Shown in pieces: positions 9,880 to 22,328 of a DNA stretch of 64,000 nt (the stretch's first letter is position 1; every line of letters starts with the position of its first letter). A program made the translations under genes and the position numbers. The DNA comes from Asterias amurensis (Eukaryota; Echinodermata; Asteroidea; Forcipulatida; Asteriidae): the NCBI RefSeq assembly GCF_032118995.1, contig NC_092657.1:16040181-16104180 (forward strand), in the 5' to 3' direction. A model generated the notes under the pieces. It did not search any database. It was not told the origin of the DNA and saw nothing but the letters and a program-made list of their open reading frames with translations.

Positions 9880-12800
9880 CTTTTCGTAAACCTAAAGACA
9901 AACTGCTAAATAAGTTACAGTTACGTTACGGTTTAGGGGAAACACAGGTAGAAATTAATTTATGGGCAATGAATGGGGTTTAACTTGAGGAAAACAAAAC
10001 CTTTGTAATTGATTTGAATTTTACAGAGTTCCAAGTTTAAGAATGGTTTATTGTAGAGGTTGATGTAAACAACAATATTTAAAAGGGTTTTATGAATATA
10101 GCGAACGGATTATTTAACTTGTCTGCACAAATTAAAGGAAGAAGTATTAAGTAATTAGCAATGCCGCTTTAAAAAATTATAACTTTATATAAATGTTCAG
10201 TGACTTTATCAAAATCACGCAAATGTAATACTTTGACTGCTATTTTCTACAAACGAAACGGCACAGCGTTTTGTCCCTTTTACCCAGCAATCTAACTTGT
10301 CAAACAGCCATATCAAACAATGCGTACCATGGTAAAATGAAACAGTTGCCATGGTAATACGTTAACCTTTTCAGTTTGTTCACCTGTATATGTAACATTA
10401 AAACAAGTCTCTTAAAACAAGTCACGAGCTTTGTGGTGATCAACATCCCCCTAACATACAATAACAACATTGAAGGAAAATAATTACATTGTGTTCCCAT
10501 GCCTAATTCTCGATGGTTTTAATGTCATTTCGTAAGAGATACTGTAAGGGCCTTGTCACACAAGGCCAATTTACATGGAGGCAAACCACTTGAAGCGAAT
10601 GTTACAGGACTTCTTTGGTGGCAAATTTGTCAAACAATGCAGTTCCGTTCCCAGTTGGACAAACAACTTAGCCTTGCAAGGGAAAGATTTGTTCTTGAAA
10701 TTTGAACAGAAACCTTTGAACATATCATTATGTATACAACTTTTAACAACGACTGCTGAATGATAAATGAACAGAGAAGTTGTACCTTTGCTTTGACATA
10801 TGTGGTAATACTTTTACAAAACTTTTGTTTTCCAATCTTAAGTATTACATTTCAGCTTGATTCAAGAACTTCTGTCACATGCGATTTTCGCTAAATTTTA
10901 ACTTATTTTAATTAATATCTGCACCTATCAATATTTGTGTGTTAAGGTAGTATTATATTGGTGTTAATTTATTTGGTAAATTATTGGTAAAATTGTCATC
11001 TCAGAAACCATTTTTAAGACTAGGTTAAAGAAAAAAATAAATACATGTTAGCTGAGATTGAGTTGAAGAATAAAAACAGTTTTATATTTGTCAAAAAAGC
11101 AAACATGACAAAAAGTCTTAAAAGAAAACATTACGTTTTACCAAAATGTGGGTAAACAAAAAAAACTGTGTTTTAAGAATGGTTTCTGATTTATAGTGTC
11201 ATAATTCAATTGTAATTGTTTGAAAAGCTCCTAAATTTAGAGAAAAAGTGTTTATTTTAGTGGTGGTACTTGCCGTTAATTGTTTAACAAATTCAGTAAC
11301 TAGGGCATTGGGTTGGATTCAAATCCCGGTCGCTGGGTATGTATGGCTAAATGGAAGATATATAGTTATTGTGAGTGTTTTGGATTAAGTTATAGTGACT
11401 TATAAGTGACAGCATGTCTGTCTACAGAGAGCTGAAATGGTTTAGGGGATAAAAGAATAATCCGCAAAACTAATGGAAATTGTAAACAGAACAACCAATG
11501 TTGGTGGTATGTGTCATGTAATCAAATAAGAATTACAAGCAAGCAAACTCAAGACGACACAAACACATGAACACATTTGATAGTTAACGGTAAAAATAGG
11601 TCACAGCTACTTGTTAAAAATCATTCAACTAAATTTTAAGTAAGAAGTAGATCATTATTGAGCTCTCCTACTGCCAGTTTTCAAAAATTTACAAAGTCTC
11701 TTGGTTTTAGTGGAGCAAGACATGATAAACTAGACTAAAATGGTACCAGAAAGATATCTGTTGAACAAAGAGAATATTATTATAATTAACATTTATTTCT
11801 GAACACTGACCTTTAAAAGTTAAAGGCAAACGATGGTAACGAGCATCAACTGGTACTTGTTTTATAGTTCGCTATTGTAAGCAACGGAGTTCATTGACAT
11901 CTGGTGACTAAGCAGGTCTTTTTTACTATCACAGACGGTTTGTTAAAGCTATGAATTCTGAACAAATCACAATCAAATGAGAAATCAATAATCTTTATCT
12001 AGGTAACCTTATTATATAATCAGTCAAAAGAACTTTTAAACCTTTCAACATTTGTTGAGTTGTTATGTATTATTATATCGATGTATGTATTAATGGTAAT
12101 AGTTGAAATCATTGTTAAATGTTAGAATTCTCTTTTGATGAATTAAACATCAAAATGCTAACGACCAGGAAAACGAGTTGGAAGACTTAGGGTTTTACTA
12201 TTTTCTGAGTAAACAAATAATGTATTGAAAATAATGAAAAAAAAAAAAAAAAAAAAAAAATATTTTGCAAAAAGCAAGGAACGTTTATTGATATTGATAC
12301 TCAAGAATTCAAGCGTTAAGAATGGTTTCTTCTGATTAATAAGAATGTCCTATTTAAACGTTACTTTATTAAGCTAACAAAAAAATTAGACCTAGATTTT
12401 ACTTCAATTGCATGTTTTAATTGAATGTTTTTATTGCACTGGAATCAAAGTAAAGTGGCAAAGATAATCGGTTTGTGGGTTCGAATCTTTGTCGATACAA
12501 AAAGGTTTCAGGCCATCACATAATGCCTCGATAAATAGGGCTGTAAAATGATTAAGAATAACGGTAACACTTACCAATCAAAAAGGGGGTCAAACTGCTA
12601 CGTTGTTGAATTATCAAAAACAAATCATTATCCTTGCCACTTTTAAAATCTTACATTTTGTTCCTCGATTGTGATTTGCATCGTCAAGTAAACTTGTTGG
12701 TAGTAACTAATAATAGACCGTGTAAGTCCAACGATGACAAATCTCTCATTACTGTTTTTTGATTGAAATGTAACAACATGTAACGATAATCTCTAAATGA

Positions 12801-12932
12801 GTTGTGGTGGTTCTGAAAAGAACCGCTGCAACGCGTTGGTTGCACTGTTTTAAAAGAACCTAAAATATGTTGTGGACTTAATACTTTAAAACTTAGAACC
12901 AAACACTTTTTTTTTTTTTTTTTTTCTAATTA
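9880..12932. other. AT-rich intergenic region with no gene recognised
   Basis: Frames are short and unsupported. B-box-like fragments (GGATTCAAATCCCGGTCGC near 11316; GGGTTCGAATC near 12478) hint at old SINE pieces. Homopolymer tracts: A at about 12237-12260 and T at about 12908-12926. Confidence 0.5.
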
Positions 12933-13352
12933 CTATAGGTTTTCTCGGTAAATTTCGGAAAAAGAGCAGCCAATTTAACCACCAAACTATTCTATTTCGC
13001 GCAAAATCGAATGCTACTCAAAAGGGTCATTCGATTTCGTTTTGGGATTAGTCAAATGTAATGTTGCGTCATTCGAATTAACAAAATAATCATTCAATTT
13101 AACAATTCATCAAAGCAGCATTCAAATTCGCAGACGCTTCTTGAGGCGTGTGTGTCACGAAAAAGAATGACGCTACGCTAAATTTAACAGAGTGCTTAAG
13201 GAATTTGACTCGACCCAAAACGAAATTGAATGGTCGAATTCTGAATTTAAAATGCAGTAACAACTGGAAAAGCAAAACAGCTTTAATTCGAACGCATGAA
13301 ATCTAAATTGACTGCTCATTTGCCGAATTTGACCGAGAAAATCTCATTATGA
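12933..13352. mobile_element. Inverted-repeat (MITE-like) element, about 420 bp
   Basis: The left end GTTTTCTCGGTAAATTTCGG and following AGAGCAGCCAATTTA is mirrored at 13295-13350, read in reverse as ATTTTCTCGGTCAAATTCGG then GAGCAGTCAATTTA. The interior is rich in ATTCGAATT-like words. I could not fix a target duplication. Confidence 0.55.
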
Positions 13353-13439
13353 AAAAAAAAATAATAATAATAATAATCTTTTTTTTTTTTTACGCGATTC
13401 ATTGGATGAATTTACTACATCATTACTACTATTTATTAC

Positions 13440-14115
13440 ATCACCATACAAGTGCACAAAACGTTAATAATACACGCTGTAAAGCTGCTTTTAAAAGTTA
13501 CAGGAAGTCCAGATTGTATCGAGGTCGACTTGGACAGTCTATTGATACTTTGAGGAAATGTACGTACAGTATGTCTTGGCGCGCCTAGTATAGTGTTGTA
13601 ATTTAAATTCAGGTATTGTCCATGCGCATTTGCTGGGGTTCATCACACATTTGTAAACATGTTTTGTTAATTACCCCTAAGTGACCAAAACTCGTTACTA
13701 AACTGTGCATTTTATAACTTATGAAGGAAATCCCTGTGTCGAAAACAAATGTGTACTCAGTAGAAAAATAAAGTTGACTTAAAAGGAAGAATTGCAATGG
13801 TCGATAAAGGTCGATAATAATTATAACGCCACTATTCAAGTGCGCAAAACTGCACCCTGTAGCTGTTTTTCTACGTTTAAAGACGTCCAGATTCTCTAGA
13901 GGTCGACTTACACAGTCTTTTGAAGTTGTGTGGTTATGTAAGTACAGTTGTAGTATTTGATCAAACTTAAAGTAATGTTTTGTCTTGTACAATGCTAACG
14001 GGCCATTACCATTATATACAATCGTTGTTAATTTCCCCTTTGTTTACCAAAACCCGTTTAAAAATGTTGCATTTTATAACTTAGGAAAGATTTGCCTGTG
14101 ACAAAATGGAAGGCT
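13440..14115. repeat. Diverged tandem duplication, about 390-bp unit
   Basis: Ordered shared words in both halves: CAAGTGC.CAAAAC, GTCCAGATT.T.T.GAGGTCGACTT and TGCATTTTATAACTTA.GAA. The first copy is about 13449-13740, the second about 13838-14100. No coding potential seen. Confidence 0.65.
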
Positions 14116-14965
14116 GTGCGTATTGTATAAAATATAAGAAGACAACACATATTACTTCTGGCTAGGGAACATAGGACATTTTAAAAGACAACTTTGTCAA
14201 ACAAAATTCGGTGTCAAAAAAAAATAGTTATTTTAACTTAAAGAAACTTTAAACTAGATCAGATACCCAATGTTTGTGTTATCGTATTGGTCACTAGACA
14301 AACCGATCATTTCAGTGAAATGTATTAACAACAGGTTGTCAATTATCTACGGTTTTTGTTTGTTTATCTTTTTGGCTATAAACAGCAAATTTTCTTGAAG
14401 ATGCCTTCAAAGTTGTTAAATTATACTGTTTTCCATAAATTATGTCAGAACGAACAAAGTGAATGTTGCACAAACTTAGCCAAAAAGAGAAGAGGATAGA
14501 TTTGTTTATACTTTTGTGCCAAAATCAAGTTGAAAAACGGGAGGATTTATTGTTTATCCTTTGGTGCTCCAATTTTCAACTGTGACATTATTTGCAAATA
14601 AACAAACAATTAAAACTGCAGATAAATATGAACCTTTTAATATTTTTTAAAAGGGGGGATTAAACCAGTTATTTTTATCTCCGCTGGTCAAATGTCGAAC
14701 TAATGTTATGTATTGTCGTAGAAAGAGGGCATAAATAAAAGATGTAATAAACATTGCTAGTCTTACAAGTAGTACTTCTTGATAAAAATTGTTCTAGTAA
14801 TCATTTTTAACAATATACAAGTAATCATTTGTAACAATATACACACGAACTAATGACAAATAATCACTCTGTATTTACCCTATTGTAAATCGATGAATGA
14901 TATAATGTATACTTACACATTATTTCATTTAAACATTTGCTGAAAATGAGATTTGGAACCCTTTT

Positions 14966-15084
14966 AACTTTGACAACCGAATGAGCTCAAATGTTCACAG
15001 GTTTGTATTTTATGCATATTTTGAGATACACCAAGTGTGAAGACTGGTATTTGACAATTACCAATAGTGTCCAGTGTCTTTAAG
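14966..15084 (+). mobile_element. MITE family M1, right-end fragment
   Basis: Matches the last 120 bp of the full M1 copies in this window, ending TTACCAATAGTGTCCAGTGT then CTTTAAG. Confidence 0.8.
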
Positions 15085-15094
15085 CTTCTTTAGC

Positions 15095-15479
15095 CTTAAA
15101 TGCAGTGGACACTATTGGTAATTACTCAACATAATTATTATCATAAAACCTTTCTCGATTGCGAGTTATGGGAAGAGGTTGATAGTATAAAACAGTGTGA
15201 GAAACAGCTTCCTCTAAAGTGACGTAGTTTTCGAGAAAGGAGTAATTTTCCACGAATTTGATTTCGAGACCTCGGATTTAGAATTTAAGGTCTCGAAATC
15301 AAGCATCTGAAAGCACACAACTTTGTGTGACAAGGTTTTTTCTGTCAATATTATCTGGCAACTTCGACGGCCGATTGAGCTCAAATTTTCAGAGGTTTAT
15401 TATTGTATGCATATGTTAAGATACACAACGTAAACATACTGGTTTTTGACAATAGACAAAAGTGTCAAGTGTCTTCAAG
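15095..15479 (+). mobile_element. MITE family M1, full-length copy
   Basis: Begins TTAAATGCAGTGGACACTAT and ends with the partly inverted sequence (..GTGTCAAGTGTCTTCAAG). The interior carries GAGACCTCGGATTTAG with a flanking inverted CGAAATCAA hairpin. About 385 bp, like the copies at 19,946 and 32,044. No coding capacity. Confidence 0.85.
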
Positions 15480-15776
15480 TGCTTACAATGCCAGCAATTG
15501 CTTTGTTAGCAAAACCAATTTGGTAAGGTTCCTTTAATCTTCAATAAACTTGTTGAGAATCCACTCATCGTGTGTCCATGAGATAGCAAGCGTTGAGCCA
15601 AACTACGTTCACAAATTACCAACGGGTTTTCGAGTCTGCGTGTAGTTTGTTTCTATCACGACTGGACCTTAAGAAGATATAATGTCTACTAAACATTCTT
15701 AAAGGAGAACATAGGGGAAAAGACTGTCACACAGAATAGATTGTGCCTTTTTGGAAAATATGTAACTGTTGACTGC

Positions 15777-15966
15777 TTTAAAGCCATTGGACACTTTCGG
15801 TAAACAGTAACGTCCAAGACCAACACTTCGTGTATCACAACTTCTATATAAAATAACACACCTGTAAAAATTTAGGCTCAATCGGTCATCGGAGTCGGGA
15901 GAAAATAACGAGAAAACCCTACACTTGTTTCCGCACGTTTCGCCGTGTCATGACATGTGTTTAAAA
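15777..15966 (-). mobile_element. MITE family M2, half copy
   Basis: TTTAAAGCCATTGGACACTT through CGTGTCATGACATGTGTTT matches, in reverse, the right half of the full M2 at 36,839-37,214. It joins the following LINE fragment directly. Confidence 0.8.
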
Positions 15967-17243
<1,277 letters not shown>

Positions 17244-17244
<1 letters not shown>

Positions 17245-17365
17245 ATTTGTGTGGATCATTGTATTCTACTTTTAACACATCTTTATACCCATATGCATTT
17301 TATAACAAACGGTTTCAAACGTTTTTTATAGAACTCGTCTGCTCCAGAGCAACGTGCTCCTTTAA
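17244..17365. mobile_element. MITE family M3, right-arm fragment
   Basis: AATTTGTGTGGATCATTGTA through AACGTGCTCCTTTAA matches the right arm of the full M3 at 46,820-47,211. It directly abuts the microsatellite. Confidence 0.8.
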
Positions 17366-18208
17366 AGATATTCTATGTTCAAGGTGTTTTCAACATACGT
17401 TTCCCTTCCTGTTAAATAGTCTATTCTGTAGAGTCGTCAAATCGTAAAATGCTTTTAAAGGGCGTTAGTTGGCGGCTTTTAGGTTGAAATGTACACCTTT
17501 AGATGCTTCACAATATTTCACACAAAAACAAAAGTGTTATTTGATTTCTTTGCATTGACATTATTTTCATTGATTAAAACACTGACCCAACGATAGCCGA
17601 GCACATAGTGTTTGTTTTCACAAACACATTTAACCCTCTAGTCCCTGCACAGCCCGAGTTTGCCGAAATAAATTTGTTTTTCTTTTCAAGATTCTTGCAG
17701 TAACTTTACTGAAATCGTAGTTCAAATTTTTTAAAGATAGCCAAGGCTTACTATTTATAATTAAACGCACAATTTTTTACCCTTTCGATAATATTTGTAC
17801 AAGTCCTCACTGGGGAACAATAAAAACCCCTACGGTAATATTTATGGCGATTATTTTTGTATTATGATAAAATGGATACAATAGCTTTTCAAGGCTTTTA
17901 TCTGGCTCAATGCTGATTATTTGCGAAGGCATAAGTTTTCGACAATATCACCATGAATGATAAATACAGTTTCCTTTGTGTTTACTAATAAGCGTTTTGT
18001 TGGGTAAGTGCTAAATTATTTCATCATCATTAGCTTCGTCAAGTGAACTATGAAGAGACAAATTAATAATGATCTATAAACAACTAGATGGATTCACCAA
18101 TGCGTAGGCATACTATTGACTACCTAGTTTTATTTTGATGCTTCTTATTTTTACAAACAAAAGCTATAGCGAGGTTTCCTCCTACCGCATAATACAGTGT
18201 ATCGCTTT
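17366..18208. other. AT-rich region with nothing recognised
   Basis: Short frames only; no splice-bounded coding stretch or repeat family identified. Confidence 0.5.
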
Positions 18209-19108
18209 AGGTGGCTGGGCGGTCCAGTGGCTAAATGGTTAACTAGTTGGTTTTTGTCTCTGTTTTTTTTTCTCTACCAAAAGATAATGTTTGAATCATT
18301 AGGTTTAAAACCAACACTTTAATATAAGTACAGTTTTAATAAAATCAAGAAAATTCTAAAACTGAATACATCTTGCTCAAGCTTCACGGTGCGATCGAGT
18401 GGCTACTATTTAAATTTTAGCCACAGGTTGTTTAGGTGGCTGGGCGGTCCAGTAGCTAAATGGTTAACTAGTTGGTTTTTGTCTCTGTTTTTTTTTCTCT
18501 ACCAAAAGATAATGTTTGAATCATTAGGTTTAAAACCAACACTTTAATATAAGTACAGTTTTAATAAAATAAAGAAAATTCTAAAACTGAATACATCTTG
18601 CTCAAGCTTCACGGTGCGATCGAGTGGCTACTATTTAAATTTTAGCCACAGGTTGTTCAGGTGGCTGGGCGGTCCAGTGGCTAAATGGTTAACTAGTTGG
18701 TTTTTGTCTCTGTTTTTTTTCTCTACCAAAAGATAATGTTTGAATCATTAGGTTTAAAACCAACACTTTAATATAAGTACAGTTTTAATAAAATCAAGAA
18801 AATTCTAAAACTGAATACATCTTGCTCAAGCTTCACGGTGCGATCGAGTGGCTACTATTTAAATTTTAGCCACAGGTTGTTCAGGTGGCTGGGCGGTCCA
18901 GTGGCTAAATGGTTAACTAGTTGGTTTTTGTCTCTGTTTTTTTTCTCTACCAAAAGATAATGTTTGAATCATTAGGTTTAAAACCAACACTTTAATATAA
19001 GTACAGTTTTAATAAAATCAAGAAAATTCTAAAACTGAATACATCTTGCTCAAGCTTCACGGTGCGATCGAGTGGCTACTATTTAAATTTTAGCCACAGG
19101 TTGTTCAG
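18209..19108 (+). repeat. Four tandem copies of a 225-bp tRNA-SINE-like unit
   Basis: Units start at 18209, 18434, 18659 and 18883 and are nearly identical. Each contains TGGCTAAATGG, a good Pol III A box, and TGTTTGAATC, a partial B box about 75 bp later. Each ends with a GTGGCTA...TAGCCAC hairpin. Differences are a few substitutions and one T-run length change, so the amplification is recent. Confidence 0.9.
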
Positions 19109-19945
19109 TGCCCTAAAAGCATATACTTGATGAGTCGTTTGCCAATGTACAATTGTTTGCAGCGCTGCTTACTACAGGTGCCATGCATCACCAATACACA
19201 AAATCCTGCTGTTCATGGAACAGTCACGGTGCGATATACACGCATGTAACGGTCGTCGGTAGCGTTTGGCATGGTCATACTATGTACGGCTTGAGTAGGT
19301 TGTTCCCAAAGGAATATTCGTTATGGTAAATAATGCAAAACGTGTGCATGTGTTCTAATAAATAGGGCTAATCTTAGCTCGTCTGATAAGTTTCAAAATA
19401 TTTTTCATGAGGAAAACCTGGGGGGTTTCTTGAGACAGAAATCCAGATTGAAAATTGAAAAACTCCTGCAAATCAAATTAGAATATTAAAAACAAGTTGT
19501 CCTATACTGCGGTATAAGGTTAAAGGGTTTTGGGTACTTTTAGTAGGACTCAAAACACAATTTGCACATCTTTGCGTTAAACTTACACGGTTTGAAAATA
19601 GTAGAAAGCTTCCAGTGACATATTACTTCATGAGGTGCTGTAGTTTATGATTAAACAATGGCACAACGTACACCCTATTTACCTGTTTTGTTTTTAAATT
19701 ATGGCTTTACCATTTTACCAAGCTCGCCTCGCGAAAAAGAATATTATAATGGATAATCAATTGCTCCTTAAAATAACAACATCCCTCGCTAAAATATATA
19801 CTAATTACCAAACAGTGGCTCAGATTGCACGACAAAGCATCTCTATGACCCAAACGCTTCTGGGGACCTCACTCCACGCCGTAAAACTGTTAATTGTAGC
19901 AGAATTTCGGCAAAAACAATCACTTTGAAAAAATTCTTTACCAGT
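19109..19945. other. No gene recognised
   Basis: Contains a 76-codon open frame at 19701-19928 with no recognised domain, splice support or homologous copy in the window; treated as chance. Confidence 0.5.
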
Positions 19946-20330
19946 TTAAAGGCAGTGGACACTATTAGTAATTACTCAAAATAATTATTGGCACAAAACC
20001 TTAATTGGTAACGAGTAATGGGGAGATGTTGATAGTATAAAACATTGTGAGAAACGGCTCCCTCTGAAGTAACGTAGTTTTCGAGAAAGAAGTAATTTTC
20101 CACGAATTTGATTTCGAGACCTAAGATTTAGAACTTATGGTCCCGAAATCAAGCATCTGAAAGCACACAACCTCGTTTGACGAGGGTGTATTTTTCTGTC
20201 GTTATTATCTCGCATCTTCGACGACCAATTGAACTCAAATTTTCAAAGGTTTGTTTTGTATGCATATACTGAGATACTCCAAGTGAGACTAGTCTTTGAC
20301 ATTTACCATTAGTGTCTAGTGTATTTAAGT
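19946..20330 (+). mobile_element. MITE family M1, full-length copy
   Basis: Begins TTTAAAGGCAGTGGACACTA and ends TTAGTGTCTAGTGTATTTAA. Interior as in the 15,095 copy. Confidence 0.85.
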
Positions 20331-20619
20331 GTTAACAGTTTTGCATAAACCACTAATATTAAATCCCGCCCAAAAGGAACCCATGTGCCAAATAGTGTCA
20401 TAGTATAATTTGGTTGCAATACAGAGCATCTAGGAAACAAAAGCTTTCCACGTGAACCCACACCCCCAAGCCGTTGAGTTTTTGTGTTCTGCACATGCGC
20501 CATTTAGTTTATAAAAAACACCGTTTTGCAACAAAATGTGTAAATGATAATGTATATACAGCTAGGGTGTATACTATATGTGTATAAACGTTGTGTGTAT
20601 ATTTAATTACTCAGTGCAG

Positions 20620-20807
20620 GGAGGGAAGCTGTTGATCAACGCGCATACAAATTGTCGCCTCGGTAATAGATTGTCCTCTGCATCTGTTGGTAAAATTGCT
20701 ACGTTGTTTAAAGAAGATTCAAGAACTCTGCCTGTCTCTGGTGATACAGAGAGTTTTTGTCAGTGGAGAGGACATGATGGGTCATTTGCTGTTCCTGGTT
20801 CTTGGTG
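20620..20807 (+). CDS. Possible orphan exon, function unknown
   Basis: A 62-codon open stretch sits between a plausible acceptor (pyrimidine-rich, ...CTCAGTGCAG at 20,619) and a consensus donor (TG|GTAAGT at 20,807/20,808). Phase is 0 in, 2 out. It contains two Cys and two Trp (NCRLGNRLSS; SFCQWRGHDGSFAVPGSW) and is less AT-rich than its surroundings, both exon-like. I do not recognise a family and find no partner exon, so it could be a relic or chance. Confidence 0.3.
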
Positions 20808-21254
20808 GTAAGTGCACAGTTTTTTTCTCCTCTGGGTAAAAACAAAAAAACAAGTAATGCAGACTCTCATCCAAATTTCAGTTGAATTTGATCTCGATAT
20901 TTAGATTTTTCGTAAATCTAACAAACTACTTAAGCTTGTATATTTCTTTGAAAGGTGTAATTGTTTCCCATGGTGTCATAATACGTTGGGCGTGCGTGTG
21001 AAGTAACTGTGCATTAGTTATTGATATAATGTAAGGCAATGGACCTGCTTCCGTCATGAGTAAATTGCTTGTTATCTTGATCATTAAGTGATGTACTCTG
21101 TTTTCAATGTTTTTATTTTCAGGGGTGCTCTTACATCCTTGTAGAAATAATAGTTAGTATGAAGCTGTTATTTTAAGTACGCTTAATACTAGTTAAACCT
21201 GTGCGAAACAAAATTCAACCTGCTGATAAAAAATAGCATTTATTTTTGTTTATT

Positions 21255-21404
21255 TTTTTTACCCATACACCGATGTGTGTTAGCACTGTATACTCAGTAC
21301 ATTCCCGAGTCTAGCCGAGTAACATGCCTGTGATATTTTTTCACAGGACTCGGGAAAGTACTGAGTATACAGTGCTAACACACATCGGTGTATGGGTAAA
21401 AAAC
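21255..21404. mobile_element. 150-bp foldback hairpin (MITE-like)
   Basis: ACCCATACACCGATGTGTGT at 21261 continues through TAGCACTGTATACTCAGTAC. It is mirrored without mismatch from GTACTGAGTATACAGTGCTA to GTATGGGT at about 21355-21397. A second inner stem pairs CCCGAGTC with GACTCGGG. Arms about 50 bp, loop about 40 bp. Confidence 0.85.
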
Positions 21405-22214
21405 AAAAATTCATATTCTTTATCCCGATGCAAATTTAACACCTATTATACAAAAAATAGCATGTTGTCAATCAGGTCAAACTGCTGTGCATCACTCGCA
21501 TAGGGGCGTTGGCAACATTTCTGAGCGATTGGATTAAATAACAGCTTCTTACAACTGTATGATGTCATTGTTAGATTGTGCAACTATAGTGTGTGATTGT
21601 TCTTTTAAATTGTGCGTTTTACAAGACTATGTTTGCATCAGCCAGCCACCGACGAAACAGTAAACCTGACATCGATCTTGAATGTTGTCATTTGTTTGTA
21701 AGGATGCTGGCCACCACTGAGTTTGTGACTTTCAGGTGTTTAAATTAAGTAAAGAGTTATGATGCTTTTTGAGTCTAACCACCCAAATGTTACCTATAAT
21801 TATACGAACTGTTCATACATGGACCAATCTTCTTGAGATGGAATGATGTTTCCTAGTTTCCTGCGGTAACCCTTCGCAAACTTTTTACTATTGAAGGAAT
21901 ATGTTTCCTGCCGTGAAATATTCGGTCTGAATGATAAATACAATTTCAAATAAAATGACTCTCCTAAATTGACTTGAAAAGGAGTTTACTGTTAGTTGAA
22001 CATAAAATCATAACACAGAACCCAAATTAGATGTAATACCATCTATACGTCATCGGAAAAGGGTACAAATACTTTTAAAACATACACTAAGGAAAGTGAC
22101 ATCATCTGACATAAACTTCCTATCGGAATTTCCATCAAGAGCACACACTCTTTACCAACTCCCAGTTAATTTCAGATAATTTCACACGTTGTTAAAATAT
22201 ATCTTTATTATTTA
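21405..22214. other. No gene recognised
   Basis: AT-rich with short frames only; ends where homology to the foldback element P begins. Confidence 0.5.
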
Positions 22215-22328
22215 GGATTGCATCTCAAAAACCATGTGATGACGTCATCATAACGTCATTTTACAATTCCCGAGAACTTGCCTTTATGTGTCATTACTTC
22301 GATACGACTTCAAAAAGTGCACCTTTAA

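Noticed and set aside
10548..10763. GGCCTTGTCACACAAGGCC palindrome and a 62-codon frame
   Set aside because: A short palindrome at the start of a probable old repeat; I could not define ends or a coding product.
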